The notes under the pieces: model-generated
What the model saw: the letters and a program-made list of their open reading frames with translations, nothing else
What the model was told of the DNA's origin: nothing
Database searches by the model: none
Position numbers and translations under genes: made by a program
Source: Streptomyces novaecaesareae
GTDB lineage: Bacteria > Actinomycetota > Actinomycetes > Streptomycetales > Streptomycetaceae
DNA length: 10,247 bases
Direction: 5' to 3'
NCBI RefSeq assembly: GCF_000716875.1
Contig: NZ_JNWQ01000138.1
Span: forward strand, 1 to 10,247
Shown: in pieces, positions 1-6,296 of the stretch
How positions within the stretch are numbered: the stretch's first letter is position 1
How the letters are laid out: each line of letters opens with the position of its first letter

Positions 1-136
1 GTCGTCGGTCGCCAATGCTCCGCAGTGGCTCCCTCCTCCGCCTTGCGATGCACGCACCCCAACGCCGCCCCGCCCGCCCTCCGGGCGGACGACGGGAGTT
101 CGAAGACAGGCCCTGGGGGCATTCCTCAGGGTTAGG
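1..136. other. Left-edge intergenic stretch, possible start of an outgoing minus-strand gene
   Basis: No complete gene is visible. Reading leftwards on the minus strand there is a purine-rich GGAGGAGGG stretch (about 30-38), a second GGAG, and a TTG at 15-13. The TTG is followed by four open codons (Ala-Thr-Asp-Asp) running off the edge, so a minus-strand gene may begin here. The nearer GGAG lies only 2 nt from the TTG and the longer one about 14 nt away, so the start is uncertain. A small hairpin with 7-bp arms at 70-76 and 82-88 lies downstream of the minus-strand gene ending at 137 and could act as its terminator. Confidence 0.25.
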
Positions 137-739
137 TCAGTGGGCGTTGCGGCAGGTCCCGGTCGGGGTGCAGAGGGTGATCGAGAGGGGCCTGCCGGTC
201 GGCGGGATCCGGTAGTGGTATTCGGCGAAGGTGACGAGGTCGAGCGCGCCGAGGTCGACGGTGTGCAGGTGGACGGGGCTGACGAGGCGGTCGGTGTCGC
301 CGGAGACCTCGATGCCGTCCACCCGGCCGCGGTAGGCCGTGAAGGCGTAGGAGTCCACGCCCGCCGTGGTGTCGGCCGGCATGGGGGTGCGGGTGACGAG
401 GTCCTCGATGGCGGCGAACCAGATGGTGGTGGGCGCCGTGTCCTTGTGGTTGATGACGGCGTAGCAGACGTCGAGGCTGTCCACCAGCCAGAACACCATC
501 GCCCGGTACCGGCCGTCGGTGTCCAGGACCGTCATGGTCGACCGGGTCGGTTTCGGGCACTGGGGTGGTGTGTTGAGCGCGGCGACGAGGTCCACGATCC
601 ACTGGGTGGCCGGCGGGGCGGGCTCGGGAAGGGGCGCCTGGCGGCGGGCCGGGACGAGGATCGGCTCACACGCGGTGGCCGCGGCCAGAGCCGTCACCAG
701 CGCCACCGTCGCACAGAGCGCACCGAAGCCGCGTCTCAT
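137..739 (-). CDS. Small exported protein, possible lipoprotein, unknown function (200 aa)
   Basis: I do not recognise the family. The ATG at 739 is chosen because GGGGGAG lies just upstream and it places a classical export signal at the N-terminus: Met-Arg-Arg, a hydrophobic stretch at residues 4-22, then Cys24 preceded by Ala-Thr-Ala. That is a weak lipobox because Leu is missing at -3, so ordinary signal peptidase cleavage is also possible. An in-frame ATG 11 codons upstream has no better ribosome binding site. Residues 30-45 form a Pro-rich linker, and the rest is a predicted mixed-fold extracytoplasmic domain. Cys61, Cys92, Cys190 and Cys196 could form two disulfides. The neighbouring beta-propeller gene on the same strand is separated by a strong terminator, so this is probably a separate transcript. 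I see no catalytic motif. The reading frame and export are fairly sure; function is unknown. Confidence 0.75.
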   Translation of the reverse strand: MRRGFGALCATVALVTALAAATACEPILVPARRQAPLPEPAPPATQWIVDLVAALNTPPQCPKPTRSTMTVLDTDGRYRAMVFWLVDSLDVCYAVINHKDTAPTTIWFAAIEDLVTRTPMPADTTAGVDSYAFTAYRGRVDGIEVSGDTDRLVSPVHLHTVDLGALDLVTFAEYHYRIPPTGRPLSITLCTPTGTCRNAH

Positions 740-800
740 CCTGTCTCCCCCGGAACGGCGAGTGAGACCCAAGGATGCGCCCCGCCCCGGACGGCGGCAA

Positions 801-830
801 GACTCCGGGCGCGGCCTCGCGCCCGGAGTC
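801..830 (-). terminator. Hairpin terminator of the beta-propeller gene
   Basis: Perfect 13-bp inverted repeat (801-813 with 818-830) around a 4-nt GCCT loop, 20 bp past the propeller stop codon. There is no long T-tract, as is common in G+C-rich actinomycetes. It separates the propeller gene from the exported-protein gene that follows on the same strand. Confidence 0.85.
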
Positions 831-850
831 CGGTGACGTCAGGTCACGCC

Positions 851-1933
851 CTAGGCGGGGCGGGGGAGGTAGGCGAGGCCGTGGGCGCCGGGTTCGGCGA
901 GCTTGGGGAGGGTGAGGCGGGAGACGGGGGTGAGGGTGTCGAGGTCGATGATGTCGACCGTGGAGGAGACGACACTGGAGACGTAGGCGAGGCGGCCGTC
1001 GGGGGAGGAGGTGATGGTGAGCGGGAAGAGACCGATCTCGACGGAGCCGAGGCGCTGGTGGGTGTCGGCGGAGAAGACGGTGAGGCGGCCGGGGGCCTGC
1101 CGGCCGAGGGGGGAGTCCGGGGCGGGGATCGCGCGGGTCTCGCCGGCCAGGAGCTTGCCGGTGGAGGTCAGGTGGACCGGGAGCACGGCGTGTTCGGTGG
1201 GGAGGGTGGCGGTCACCGTGGCCGAGCGGGCGTCGATGACGCTGATGCCGGGGGCGGCGTCGGGCTTCGCGGCGAAGCCGAGGTAGGGGGAGGCGACGTA
1301 GGCGAGGCGGCCGTCGGGGGAGACGGCGAGGCCCTCGCTGCCGGGGACCTCGACCTTGGCGGTCAGGACGCCGCGGTCCAGGTCGACGACGGAGACGAAC
1401 GGGGCCTCCTTGTTGGTGGCGAAGCCGGTGCGGCCGTCCGGGGAGATGGCGAACCAGTGCGGGCCGGGCGCGTCGGTGTCGATCCGGCCGATCGGGCGGC
1501 GGGTCTCGGTGTCGACGACCACGACGCCGCCGGGGCGGTCTGCCGAGGCCTCCACGCTGACGTAGAGGCGGCGGCGGGCGGTGTCCAGGGCCAGCCCGTG
1601 CGGGCCGTGCTCGGGGGCGAGGTCGATCACCTCGACGATCCGGCGGGTGTCGGCGTCGATGACGGTCAGTTCGGTGCGGTGGCCGCCGTGCGCGTTGTAG
1701 TAGCCGGAGCGGTAGGCGGTGGTGCACCAGAGCAGCCGCTGGGTCGGGTCGAAGCACAACTCGTGCGGCTCGGCGGTGACTTCGAGGGTGTCGAGGAGCC
1801 GGTCGGTGGCGGCGTCGAAGAAGGAGACGGTCGCTCCGCTCTGGCTGACGGCGGCGAGGACGTCACCGGCGAGGTGGGAACGGAGGTCGGAACGCAGGTC
1901 GGAACGGAGGTCGGAACGGGGAGGGGTTGGCAC
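851..1933 (-). CDS. YVTN/YncE-like seven-bladed beta-propeller protein (360 aa)
   Basis: A beta-propeller built of about 45-50-residue blades. Three copies of Ser-Pro-Asp-Gly-Arg followed by a small Tyr/Phe strand (residues 164-174, 205-215, 310-320) are typical of YVTN-type repeats. Blade-start motifs of the PHGLA type recur near residues 57, 112, 159, 200, 254, 303 and 351, giving seven blades with the N-terminal strand probably closing the ring. The GTG at 1933 is preferred because AAGGAG lies 5 nt upstream. A longer frame opening at ATG 2038 lacks a comparable site and would cross the divergent promoter region. No signal peptide or membrane helix is visible, so the protein is predicted cytoplasmic. 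Residues 6-21 are a tetrapeptide repeat (SDLR) encoded by a 12-bp DNA repeat. The gene is divergent from a LysR regulator that may control it. Ligand or substrate is unknown; the family includes both binding proteins and enzymes. Confidence 0.85.
   Translation of the reverse strand: MPTPPRSDLRSDLRSDLRSHLAGDVLAAVSQSGATVSFFDAATDRLLDTLEVTAEPHELCFDPTQRLLWCTTAYRSGYYNAHGGHRTELTVIDADTRRIVEVIDLAPEHGPHGLALDTARRRLYVSVEASADRPGGVVVVDTETRRPIGRIDTDAPGPHWFAISPDGRTGFATNKEAPFVSVVDLDRGVLTAKVEVPGSEGLAVSPDGRLAYVASPYLGFAAKPDAAPGISVIDARSATVTATLPTEHAVLPVHLTSTGKLLAGETRAIPAPDSPLGRQAPGRLTVFSADTHQRLGSVEIGLFPLTITSSPDGRLAYVSSVVSSTVDIIDLDTLTPVSRLTLPKLAEPGAHGLAYLPRPA
1871..1918. repeat. Four tandem 12-bp repeats inside the propeller gene
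   Basis: Units at 1871-1882, 1883-1894, 1895-1906 and 1907-1918 share the form gAGGTcGGAACG, each unit differing from the consensus at no more than one base. The period is four codons, so gain or loss of a unit keeps the propeller frame and only changes the number of SDLR tetrapeptides near its N-terminus. Confidence 0.9.
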
Positions 1934-2060
1934 GGGTGCTCCTTGCAGCGGGTTTCCCTGTGGACGGGTCCCACTCTCGACGCCCCGGGGCGGCCGAACA
2001 ATGCAAGGATGGGCACGGGATAGTTGCCGCAAACGCAAAAGTGCAGTTCAGGAGCCATTG
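1934..2060. promoter_or_regulatory. Divergent promoter region between the propeller and LysR genes
   Basis: This 127-bp gap must hold both promoters. Visible elements are: the propeller ribosome binding site AAGGAG (minus strand, 1944-1939); a perfect 8-bp inverted repeat, TCCTTGCA at 1940-1947 and TGCAAGGA at 2002-2009, whose left arm covers that binding site; the short palindrome TTGCCGCAA at 2024-2032; a possible plus-strand -10, GATAGT at 2019-2024; and the LysR ribosome binding site AGGAG at 2050-2054. LysR-type regulators commonly bind between themselves and a divergent target, so one of these dyads may be the operator. No convincing -35/-10 pair can be assigned by eye. Confidence 0.45.
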
Positions 2061-2957
2061 ATGGACCTCAACCTGCTGCGGGCCCTGGACGCCCTGCTCC
2101 AGGAGAACAGCGTGACCCGGGCCGCCGAGCGGCTCGGCACCTCGCCGGCGGCGGTGAGCCGGATGCTGGCCCGGCTGCGCCGCGCCGTCGGCGATCCACT
2201 GCTGGTGCGGGCCGGGCAGGGGATGGTGCCGACCCCGCGGGCGCTCGAACTCCGGGAGGAGGTGGGCGCGTTGCTGCGCGACTGCGAGAACGTGCTGCGG
2301 CCCGGGGCCGGGTTCGCACCCGCGGGCCTGGAGCGGACCTTCGCCGTGCAGACCAGTGACGTGGTGCTGGTCCGGGTGGCCGGCCCGCTGACCGAGCGGA
2401 TCCGCGCGGAGGCACCGAAGGTCGACGTGCTGTTCCTGCCGGAGGCGTTGGAGGGCGGGCCCGCGCTGCGCCAGGGGCTGGTGGACGTGGAGGTGGGTGT
2501 GCTGGGGCAGCTGGATCCCGAGGTCCGCACCCGGCCGCTGGTCCGGGCACCGGTGGTGGGCGTGGCCCGCAGCGGCCATCCGCTGTTCGAGGGGCGGATC
2601 ACCGCCCGGCGCTTCGCGGCGGCCGACCACATCGGCATCTCGCGGCGGGGCAAGCGGCTCGGCCCGATCGACGCCGCGCTGGCCGAACGCGGACTGCGCC
2701 GCCGCGTGGCGGTGGTGGTACCGAGCCACACCAGCGCGATGCTGCTGGCCCGGGACAGCGACCTGGTCGCGCTCGGCCTGGCGGACTGGCTGCCGGAGAC
2801 GCTCGCCGCGCTGGGGCTGCGCACCTTTCCGATCCCGCTCGAACTCGGCTTGCTGGAGCTGGGGATGGCCTGGCACCCGCGCAACTCGGCCGACCCGGCG
2901 CACCGGTGGTTCCGCGCGCACCTGGCGGCCGCCGTCCGGCAGGCGGGGCACGAGTAG
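2061..2957 (+). CDS. LysR-family transcriptional regulator (298 aa)
   Basis: A full-length LysR-type regulator of the usual size. Residues 3-60 form the winged helix-turn-helix, with helices around 16-38 (VTRAAERLGTSPAAVSRMLA) and the typical wing ending GDPLLVR...PTPRA. Residues 61-85 are the linker helix, and about 92-290 the two-lobed effector-binding domain. The ATG at 2061 starts the canonical MDLNLLRALDALL opening and has AGGAG 6 nt upstream; the frame stays open further upstream but only over the divergent promoter region. Its position back-to-back with the beta-propeller gene suggests control of that gene and of itself. The effector cannot be read from the sequence. The stop codon lies inside the first unit of a 21-bp tandem repeat, so the last residues (RQAGHE) belong to the repeat. 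It converges on the collagenase gene, and the two share a terminator. Confidence 0.93.
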   Translation: MDLNLLRALDALLQENSVTRAAERLGTSPAAVSRMLARLRRAVGDPLLVRAGQGMVPTPRALELREEVGALLRDCENVLRPGAGFAPAGLERTFAVQTSDVVLVRVAGPLTERIRAEAPKVDVLFLPEALEGGPALRQGLVDVEVGVLGQLDPEVRTRPLVRAPVVGVARSGHPLFEGRITARRFAAADHIGISRRGKRLGPIDAALAERGLRRRVAVVVPSHTSAMLLARDSDLVALGLADWLPETLAALGLRTFPIPLELGLLELGMAWHPRNSADPAHRWFRAHLAAAVRQAGHE

Positions 2958-3037
2958 CGGCGGGCGGGGCACGAGTAGCGGCAGGCGCGGAACGAGTAGC
3001 GGCAGGCGCGGAACGAGTAGCGGAGGGCGCGGCACGG
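2937..3037. repeat. 21-bp tandem repeat array spanning the LysR stop codon
   Basis: Four full units (2937-2957, 2958-2978, 2979-2999, 3000-3020) and a partial fifth (3021-3037) follow the pattern CGGCrGGCGsGGmACGAGTAG. The first unit encodes the last residues and TAG stop of the LysR protein. Because 21 is a multiple of three, later units place further TAG stops in the same frame at 2976, 2997 and 3018. The fifth unit merges into the left arm of the terminator hairpin. Confidence 0.92.
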
Positions 3038-3060
3038 ATCCCACAATCCGTACCGCGCCC
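3025..3060. terminator. Shared bidirectional hairpin terminator
   Basis: 15-bp inverted repeat (3025-3039 with 3046-3060) with one mismatch and a 6-nt loop. It lies between the convergent LysR gene (stop at 2957) and collagenase gene (stop at 3074), so it probably ends both transcripts. No T-tract. Confidence 0.85.
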
Positions 3061-3073
3061 GGGAATTCGGGGT

Positions 3074-5491
3074 CTACCGGCGCAGCGGCCCCTCGCAGGT
3101 GTAGTCGGAGGTGCCGGCCTTGCCGCCGGTCCAGATGTCGACCTTGCCGAAGCTGCAGTTCATGTCGTTGAGGTTGTTCGCCCCGTCGACGTCCTTGGTG
3201 CGGGTGAGGATGAAGTAGTCGACGGTGTCGGACATGTCCTTGAAGACCTTGTCCGGGTTCTTGGCGTCGGAGAGGTTGGCGGTGATCCTGCCGGTGCAGA
3301 CGAACCGCATGGGCTTGTTGGCCCAGTCGCCGTTGTCCTTGCAGTTCGGGGTGGAGCCGGTGGCGGCGGCGAACTCCTGCTGGACGTCGTCGGCCCAGGC
3401 GAGGTCGAGGGAGGCGTTGGCCGTGAAGGTGGTCGACGGGACGTACAGGTTGTCGACGTTCTTGATCTGCGCGTCCAGGAAGGCGAAGTACTCGCTCTGC
3501 AGGGCGGCGTCGGAGCCGAGGCGGTCGCGCCAGGCGTCGAAGCCGGCCGGGTCGTCGGCGCGCTGGTAGCCGTACATCTCGCGGAGCAGCGAGGGGTGCT
3601 TCTGCCAGAGGAACTCGAAGAAGGTGCCGGCGTAGTTGTAGAAGTGGAACGCCGGGGTGTCGGTGTAACGGGCGTGCAGGAGCTGGGCGATGGTCATCCG
3701 CGGGATGCCGGCGGCCTCGTCGGAGGCGAGCTTGCGGACCAGCGACTTGCGGACCAGGATGCCCTGGTCGCGGGTGGAGCCGTCGAAGAACTCGGCGGTG
3801 CCCTCGTCCATCGCGGTGGTCTTGTCGTCGGCGTACCAGCGCGGGTCGCCGAAGTAACCCGGCACCGCCCAGCGGCCGTTGAGGTAGTGCACGTACTCGT
3901 GGCGGAACAGCTCTTCGAGGGTGAGCGTGGAGTCCTGCGGGACGCGCCGCTGGTAGGTGTAGAAGGTGGCGCCGCGCTCGATGTAGATGCCGCCGTTGTT
4001 GGTGGTGTAGCCGGTGAGGATCGGGTGGTAGACCTCGTAGTCGGCGCGCGAGGCGTAAAGGTGGATGTGCAGGGTGGAGTTGACGTCCCCGGCGAGCGGC
4101 TGGTCGGTGCCGAGGACGCGGAAGTACTGGGTCTTGACCTGCTTGCTCGCGTAGTACATCTGGTCGACGGTGGCCTTGTCGAGGGCGGTGTGGACCTCGA
4201 TGGCGCCGTTGTCGTAGGTGTACGTGTTCGGGAAGAGCTTCGCCTCCAGGTCGGCTATGCAGACGCCGTACTGCCGGCAGACGCCGTAGGTGTTGGCCCA
4301 GCCGATGGCCTTGGCCCACGGGTCGGACCACTCGCCGAAGGTGGCCTTGGTGGTGGAGATCAGCGAGCCGAGGTCGGCGAGGGTGGCGTCGTGCAGGGCC
4401 GGGACCTGGCCGAAGCGGCCGTACTCGGCGACGGCGTCGCGGGCGGCCCAGGCGTTCTTGGTGCCCTTGAGGTGGCCCCAGGAGGCGTACGCGCGGAACG
4501 CGGCGCGGTAGTCGGCGTCGGCGGCGACGGCGGACAGGAAGGCCGGGTCCTGGTTGTAGATGCCCAGGTAGTTGAGGTTGAGCGCCTGGAGGACGGCGTT
4601 GCCCCAGGGGCCGCTGTCGGCGACGGTGGTGCCGGGCGCGAGGACGCCGAGGATGCGCCGGGCGAGGCCGAGGTTGTTCTGGCGCAGGCCGTCGGCGCCG
4701 GCGGTGATGGCCGTCTCGCGCAGGGTGTTCGCGGCGAGGTCGGTGCGGTCGAAGGCGTGCGCGCTGCCCGCGTACGCCGTGATCGCCTGCTGGACCGCGG
4801 CGAGGGTGGTCGGGTCGGAGAGGTTCAACTCGTGGTGACCGAAGGCGTGGTAGGCGGTCGCGTGCAGGTACGTCCACAGCTCGTAGAGGTGCGCGGAGCC
4901 GGTGCCGTCGTCGGTGGCGGACAGCTGGGTGATCCGCTTGGCGACGGCCTGGACGTGGGCGTTGTCCATGGTGGTGGTGAAGCGGGCGTCCCACGTCCAG
5001 ATGACGGAGCGCAGGCAGCCGTCGGCGGTGACGGCCGGGTCGGTGAGGAAGGTGACCAGCTGGTCGGCGCTGAGGCCGGTGAAGCCGTCGACGGTACAGG
5101 GCACGCCGGCGCGGGTGGTGGGCGCGGTGGTGCCCGGGGTGGCGGCGGCCTGGTCGGCGGTGGGTGCGGGGGCGCCGACGTGGTCGGGCAGCAGGCCGGG
5201 CACGAGGGTGCTGCCGAGCGAGCCGCCGCCGGGGGCCGGGGCGGGTGCACCGGGCTTGGCGGCGTCGGTGCCGAGGTGGTCGGCGTCGTCGTAGGCGGTG
5301 CGCTGGTCGGGGTCGGCCTGGGTGGGTGCGGCCTTGGCGGACGTCGGCGCGGTGGCGGTCGTCGGCGCGGTGGCGGTGGTGGCCGACGGCGACGGGGGGA
5401 CGGCCTGGGCGGTCTGCAGGGTGGGCAGCGTGAGTGTGGCTGCCGTCGCGGCGGCGAGCAGGACTCGCCTGGCAACGCGGGAAGTTGACAC
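3074..5491 (-). CDS. Secreted microbial collagenase, peptidase family M9 (805 aa)
   Basis: A zinc metalloprotease predicted to cleave collagen-like or gelatin substrates outside the cell. The GTG at 5491 has AGGAG 5 nt upstream and begins a signal peptide (Arg-rich start, hydrophobic 10-24, AQA cleavage near residue 30); the open frame upstream has no such support. Residues 31-128 are a Pro/Ala/Thr-rich low-complexity linker. About 130-410 matches the M9 N-terminal activator region, and about 415-690 the catalytic domain. The active site is HEYVHYLNGRW (His531, Glu532, His535) with Glu563 in MDEGTAEFF. The His535-Glu563 spacing of 28 residues equals that which I recall for clostridial ColG (His527-Glu555). 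Residues 690-805 are a small C-terminal domain with Cys717, Cys732, Cys779 and Cys799, possibly two disulfides, where clostridial enzymes carry PKD and collagen-binding domains. It is transcribed alone, divergent from the copper module. The family call is sure; the true substrate is inferred. Confidence 0.93.
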   Translation of the reverse strand: MSTSRVARRVLLAAATAATLTLPTLQTAQAVPPSPSATTATAPTTATAPTSAKAAPTQADPDQRTAYDDADHLGTDAAKPGAPAPAPGGGSLGSTLVPGLLPDHVGAPAPTADQAAATPGTTAPTTRAGVPCTVDGFTGLSADQLVTFLTDPAVTADGCLRSVIWTWDARFTTTMDNAHVQAVAKRITQLSATDDGTGSAHLYELWTYLHATAYHAFGHHELNLSDPTTLAAVQQAITAYAGSAHAFDRTDLAANTLRETAITAGADGLRQNNLGLARRILGVLAPGTTVADSGPWGNAVLQALNLNYLGIYNQDPAFLSAVAADADYRAAFRAYASWGHLKGTKNAWAARDAVAEYGRFGQVPALHDATLADLGSLISTTKATFGEWSDPWAKAIGWANTYGVCRQYGVCIADLEAKLFPNTYTYDNGAIEVHTALDKATVDQMYYASKQVKTQYFRVLGTDQPLAGDVNSTLHIHLYASRADYEVYHPILTGYTTNNGGIYIERGATFYTYQRRVPQDSTLTLEELFRHEYVHYLNGRWAVPGYFGDPRWYADDKTTAMDEGTAEFFDGSTRDQGILVRKSLVRKLASDEAAGIPRMTIAQLLHARYTDTPAFHFYNYAGTFFEFLWQKHPSLLREMYGYQRADDPAGFDAWRDRLGSDAALQSEYFAFLDAQIKNVDNLYVPSTTFTANASLDLAWADDVQQEFAAATGSTPNCKDNGDWANKPMRFVCTGRITANLSDAKNPDKVFKDMSDTVDYFILTRTKDVDGANNLNDMNCSFGKVDIWTGGKAGTSDYTCEGPLRR

Positions 5492-5530
5492 CGAATCTCC
5501 TGGAGGGGGAAGTGGCAGGGCGGTGCGAGG

Positions 5531-5564
5531 CGGCAGTGCCGTGGGTTCCGGCCCGGGACTGCCG
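5531..5564 (-). other. Inverted repeat in the collagenase 5' leader
   Basis: Perfect 7-bp arms CGGCAGT (5531-5537) and ACTGCCG (5558-5564) enclose 20 nt. It would form a hairpin in the collagenase mRNA, about 40 nt before the GTG start. It could influence stability or translation; there is no evidence for a ligand-binding structure. Confidence 0.4.
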
Positions 5565-5616
5565 GGGGAGCGTCGGGGCGGAGTTGTGGGGTCGTGACCG
5601 CCGCCGAGTGAGCCGT

Positions 5617-5646
5617 AACATAGCAATGTGAAATTGCACCTGCCAA
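5617..5646 (-). promoter_or_regulatory. Probable collagenase promoter
   Basis: On the minus strand, TTGGCA (5646-5641) and TATGTT (5622-5617) are separated by 18 bp, a good match to the major-sigma -35/-10 pattern. The segment is markedly more A+T-rich than its surroundings. It predicts a leader of roughly 115-120 nt before the GTG at 5491. Confidence 0.65.
5623..5637. promoter_or_regulatory. Palindromic operator candidate inside the collagenase promoter spacer
   Basis: GCAAT-GTGAA-ATTGC is a perfect 5-bp-arm dyad. It lies wholly between the -35 and -10 elements, where a bound dimer would block RNA polymerase. The regulator is unknown and no gene for it is adjacent. Confidence 0.5.
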
Positions 5647-5672
5647 GAGGGTGAACAGGGTTGACCCCGACT

Positions 5673-5711
5673 CGGACCGCCCGCCGCACTTCGGGATACC
5701 CTGCGGGGGTA
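5673..5711 (+). promoter_or_regulatory. CsoR-type copper operator overlapping the promoter of the copper module
   Basis: ATACCC-TGCG-GGGGTA (5696-5711) matches the pseudopalindrome recognised by actinobacterial CsoR, the Cu(I)-sensing repressor (TACCC and GGGTA arms around a short G/C core). The left arm contains TACCCT (5697-5702), which fits the actinomycete TANNNT -10. A weak -35, CGGACC (5673-5678), lies 18 bp upstream. The centre is about 40 bp before the ATG at 5744. CsoR would occlude the -10 until copper releases it. No csoR gene is in the window. Confidence 0.75.
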
Positions 5712-5743
5712 CAGGGCAGGCGGAGACGGTCGGGAGGCGAACG

Positions 5744-6208
5744 ATGGCGCAGCTGCGACCGTTCGGCCGGTCCGGCCGGTTCGGCCCCCCGGGGCCGTGG
5801 GCCCTGCGCCTGCTGCTCCTCGCCGCGCTGCTGCTGGGCATCGTGACGATGCACACGCTCGGCCATCCGACCGGCGGTCACGGCGGGCACGAAGCGTTAG
5901 CCCCCCGTGAGGTGGCGGCCCGGCAGCTGCCGGAGCACCACGCGGTGACCGTCCCGATGACAGGTACGGTCGCGGCCGCGATCGCCGAGCCCGCCGCCGC
6001 CGCCGACGGCATGGACCCGATGACGGTCTGCCTCGCCGTCCTCGCCGGCTGGACCCTGGTGCTCCTCGTCGCCACCGGCCCGTTGCTGCGCCGCAGCGGC
6101 GACGCCGCCGCCGACGTACGGGCCCGCCTGCTGCGGGCCGTCCGCGCGCAACCCCCGCCCGGGGGCGGGCGGATGCTCCTCAACCGGCTCTCGGTGCTGC
6201 GTCAGTAG
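5744..6208 (+). CDS. DUF6153-like two-helix His/Met-rich membrane protein (154 aa)
   Basis: A small membrane protein resembling the actinobacterial DUF6153 family, recognised by its opening PWALRLLLLAALLLGIVTMHTLGH and a second C-terminal helix. The ATG at 5744 is chosen because GGAGG sits 6 nt upstream; an in-frame GTG at 5651 lies before the promoter. Helices span about 19-36 and 93-115. The segment between them is probably extracytoplasmic and carries His37, His41, His46, His49, His65, His66, Met72, Met90 and Met93, plausible Cu(I)/Cu(II) ligands. The C-terminal 38 residues are basic and probably cytoplasmic. It is the first gene behind the CsoR-like operator and 88 bp before a multicopper oxidase, so a copper-handling role is inferred, not shown. 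Leu52 is encoded by TTA (5897-5899), the only in-frame TTA I found in the window, making translation likely to depend on the bldA leucyl-tRNA. Confidence 0.82.
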   Translation: MAQLRPFGRSGRFGPPGPWALRLLLLAALLLGIVTMHTLGHPTGGHGGHEALAPREVAARQLPEHHAVTVPMTGTVAAAIAEPAAAADGMDPMTVCLAVLAGWTLVLLVATGPLLRRSGDAAADVRARLLRAVRAQPPPGGGRMLLNRLSVLRQ

Positions 6209-6296
6209 GCGCGCGCCCGCCGTCCCGTGCCCGCGCGCGGAACGGCCGACGCGACGTCCTGCACACCCACACCCACCGCACGAGGTGCACTCCGCC

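Noticed and set aside
90..110. tRNA T-arm-like GTTCGAAG
   Set aside because: No matching acceptor, D or anticodon arms could be assembled around it.
140..2023. 627-codon plus-strand open frame across the exported-protein and propeller genes
   Set aside because: It is antisense to two well-supported genes, is made almost only of Gly, Ala, Val, Arg, Glu and Asp, and has no fold or start signal. It is a G+C-rich shadow frame.
2937..3037. CRISPR-like array
   Set aside because: The 21-bp units are contiguous, with no spacers and no cas genes.
2906..5488. 860-codon plus-strand open frame opposite the collagenase
   Set aside because: Antisense to a clear M9 collagenase; Gly/Val/Arg-dominated composition without motifs; a mirror of the coding strand's codon bias.
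1863..5639. 1258-codon minus-strand frame spanning the LysR and collagenase genes
   Set aside because: Arg/Pro/His-rich out-of-frame translation of the collagenase strand that also crosses terminator and promoter regions; no domain visible.
5492..5890. Upstream extension of the collagenase frame by 133 codons
   Set aside because: It would run through the promoter, the CsoR-like site and the divergent gene, and would bury the signal peptide. The GTG at 5491 has a proper ribosome binding site.
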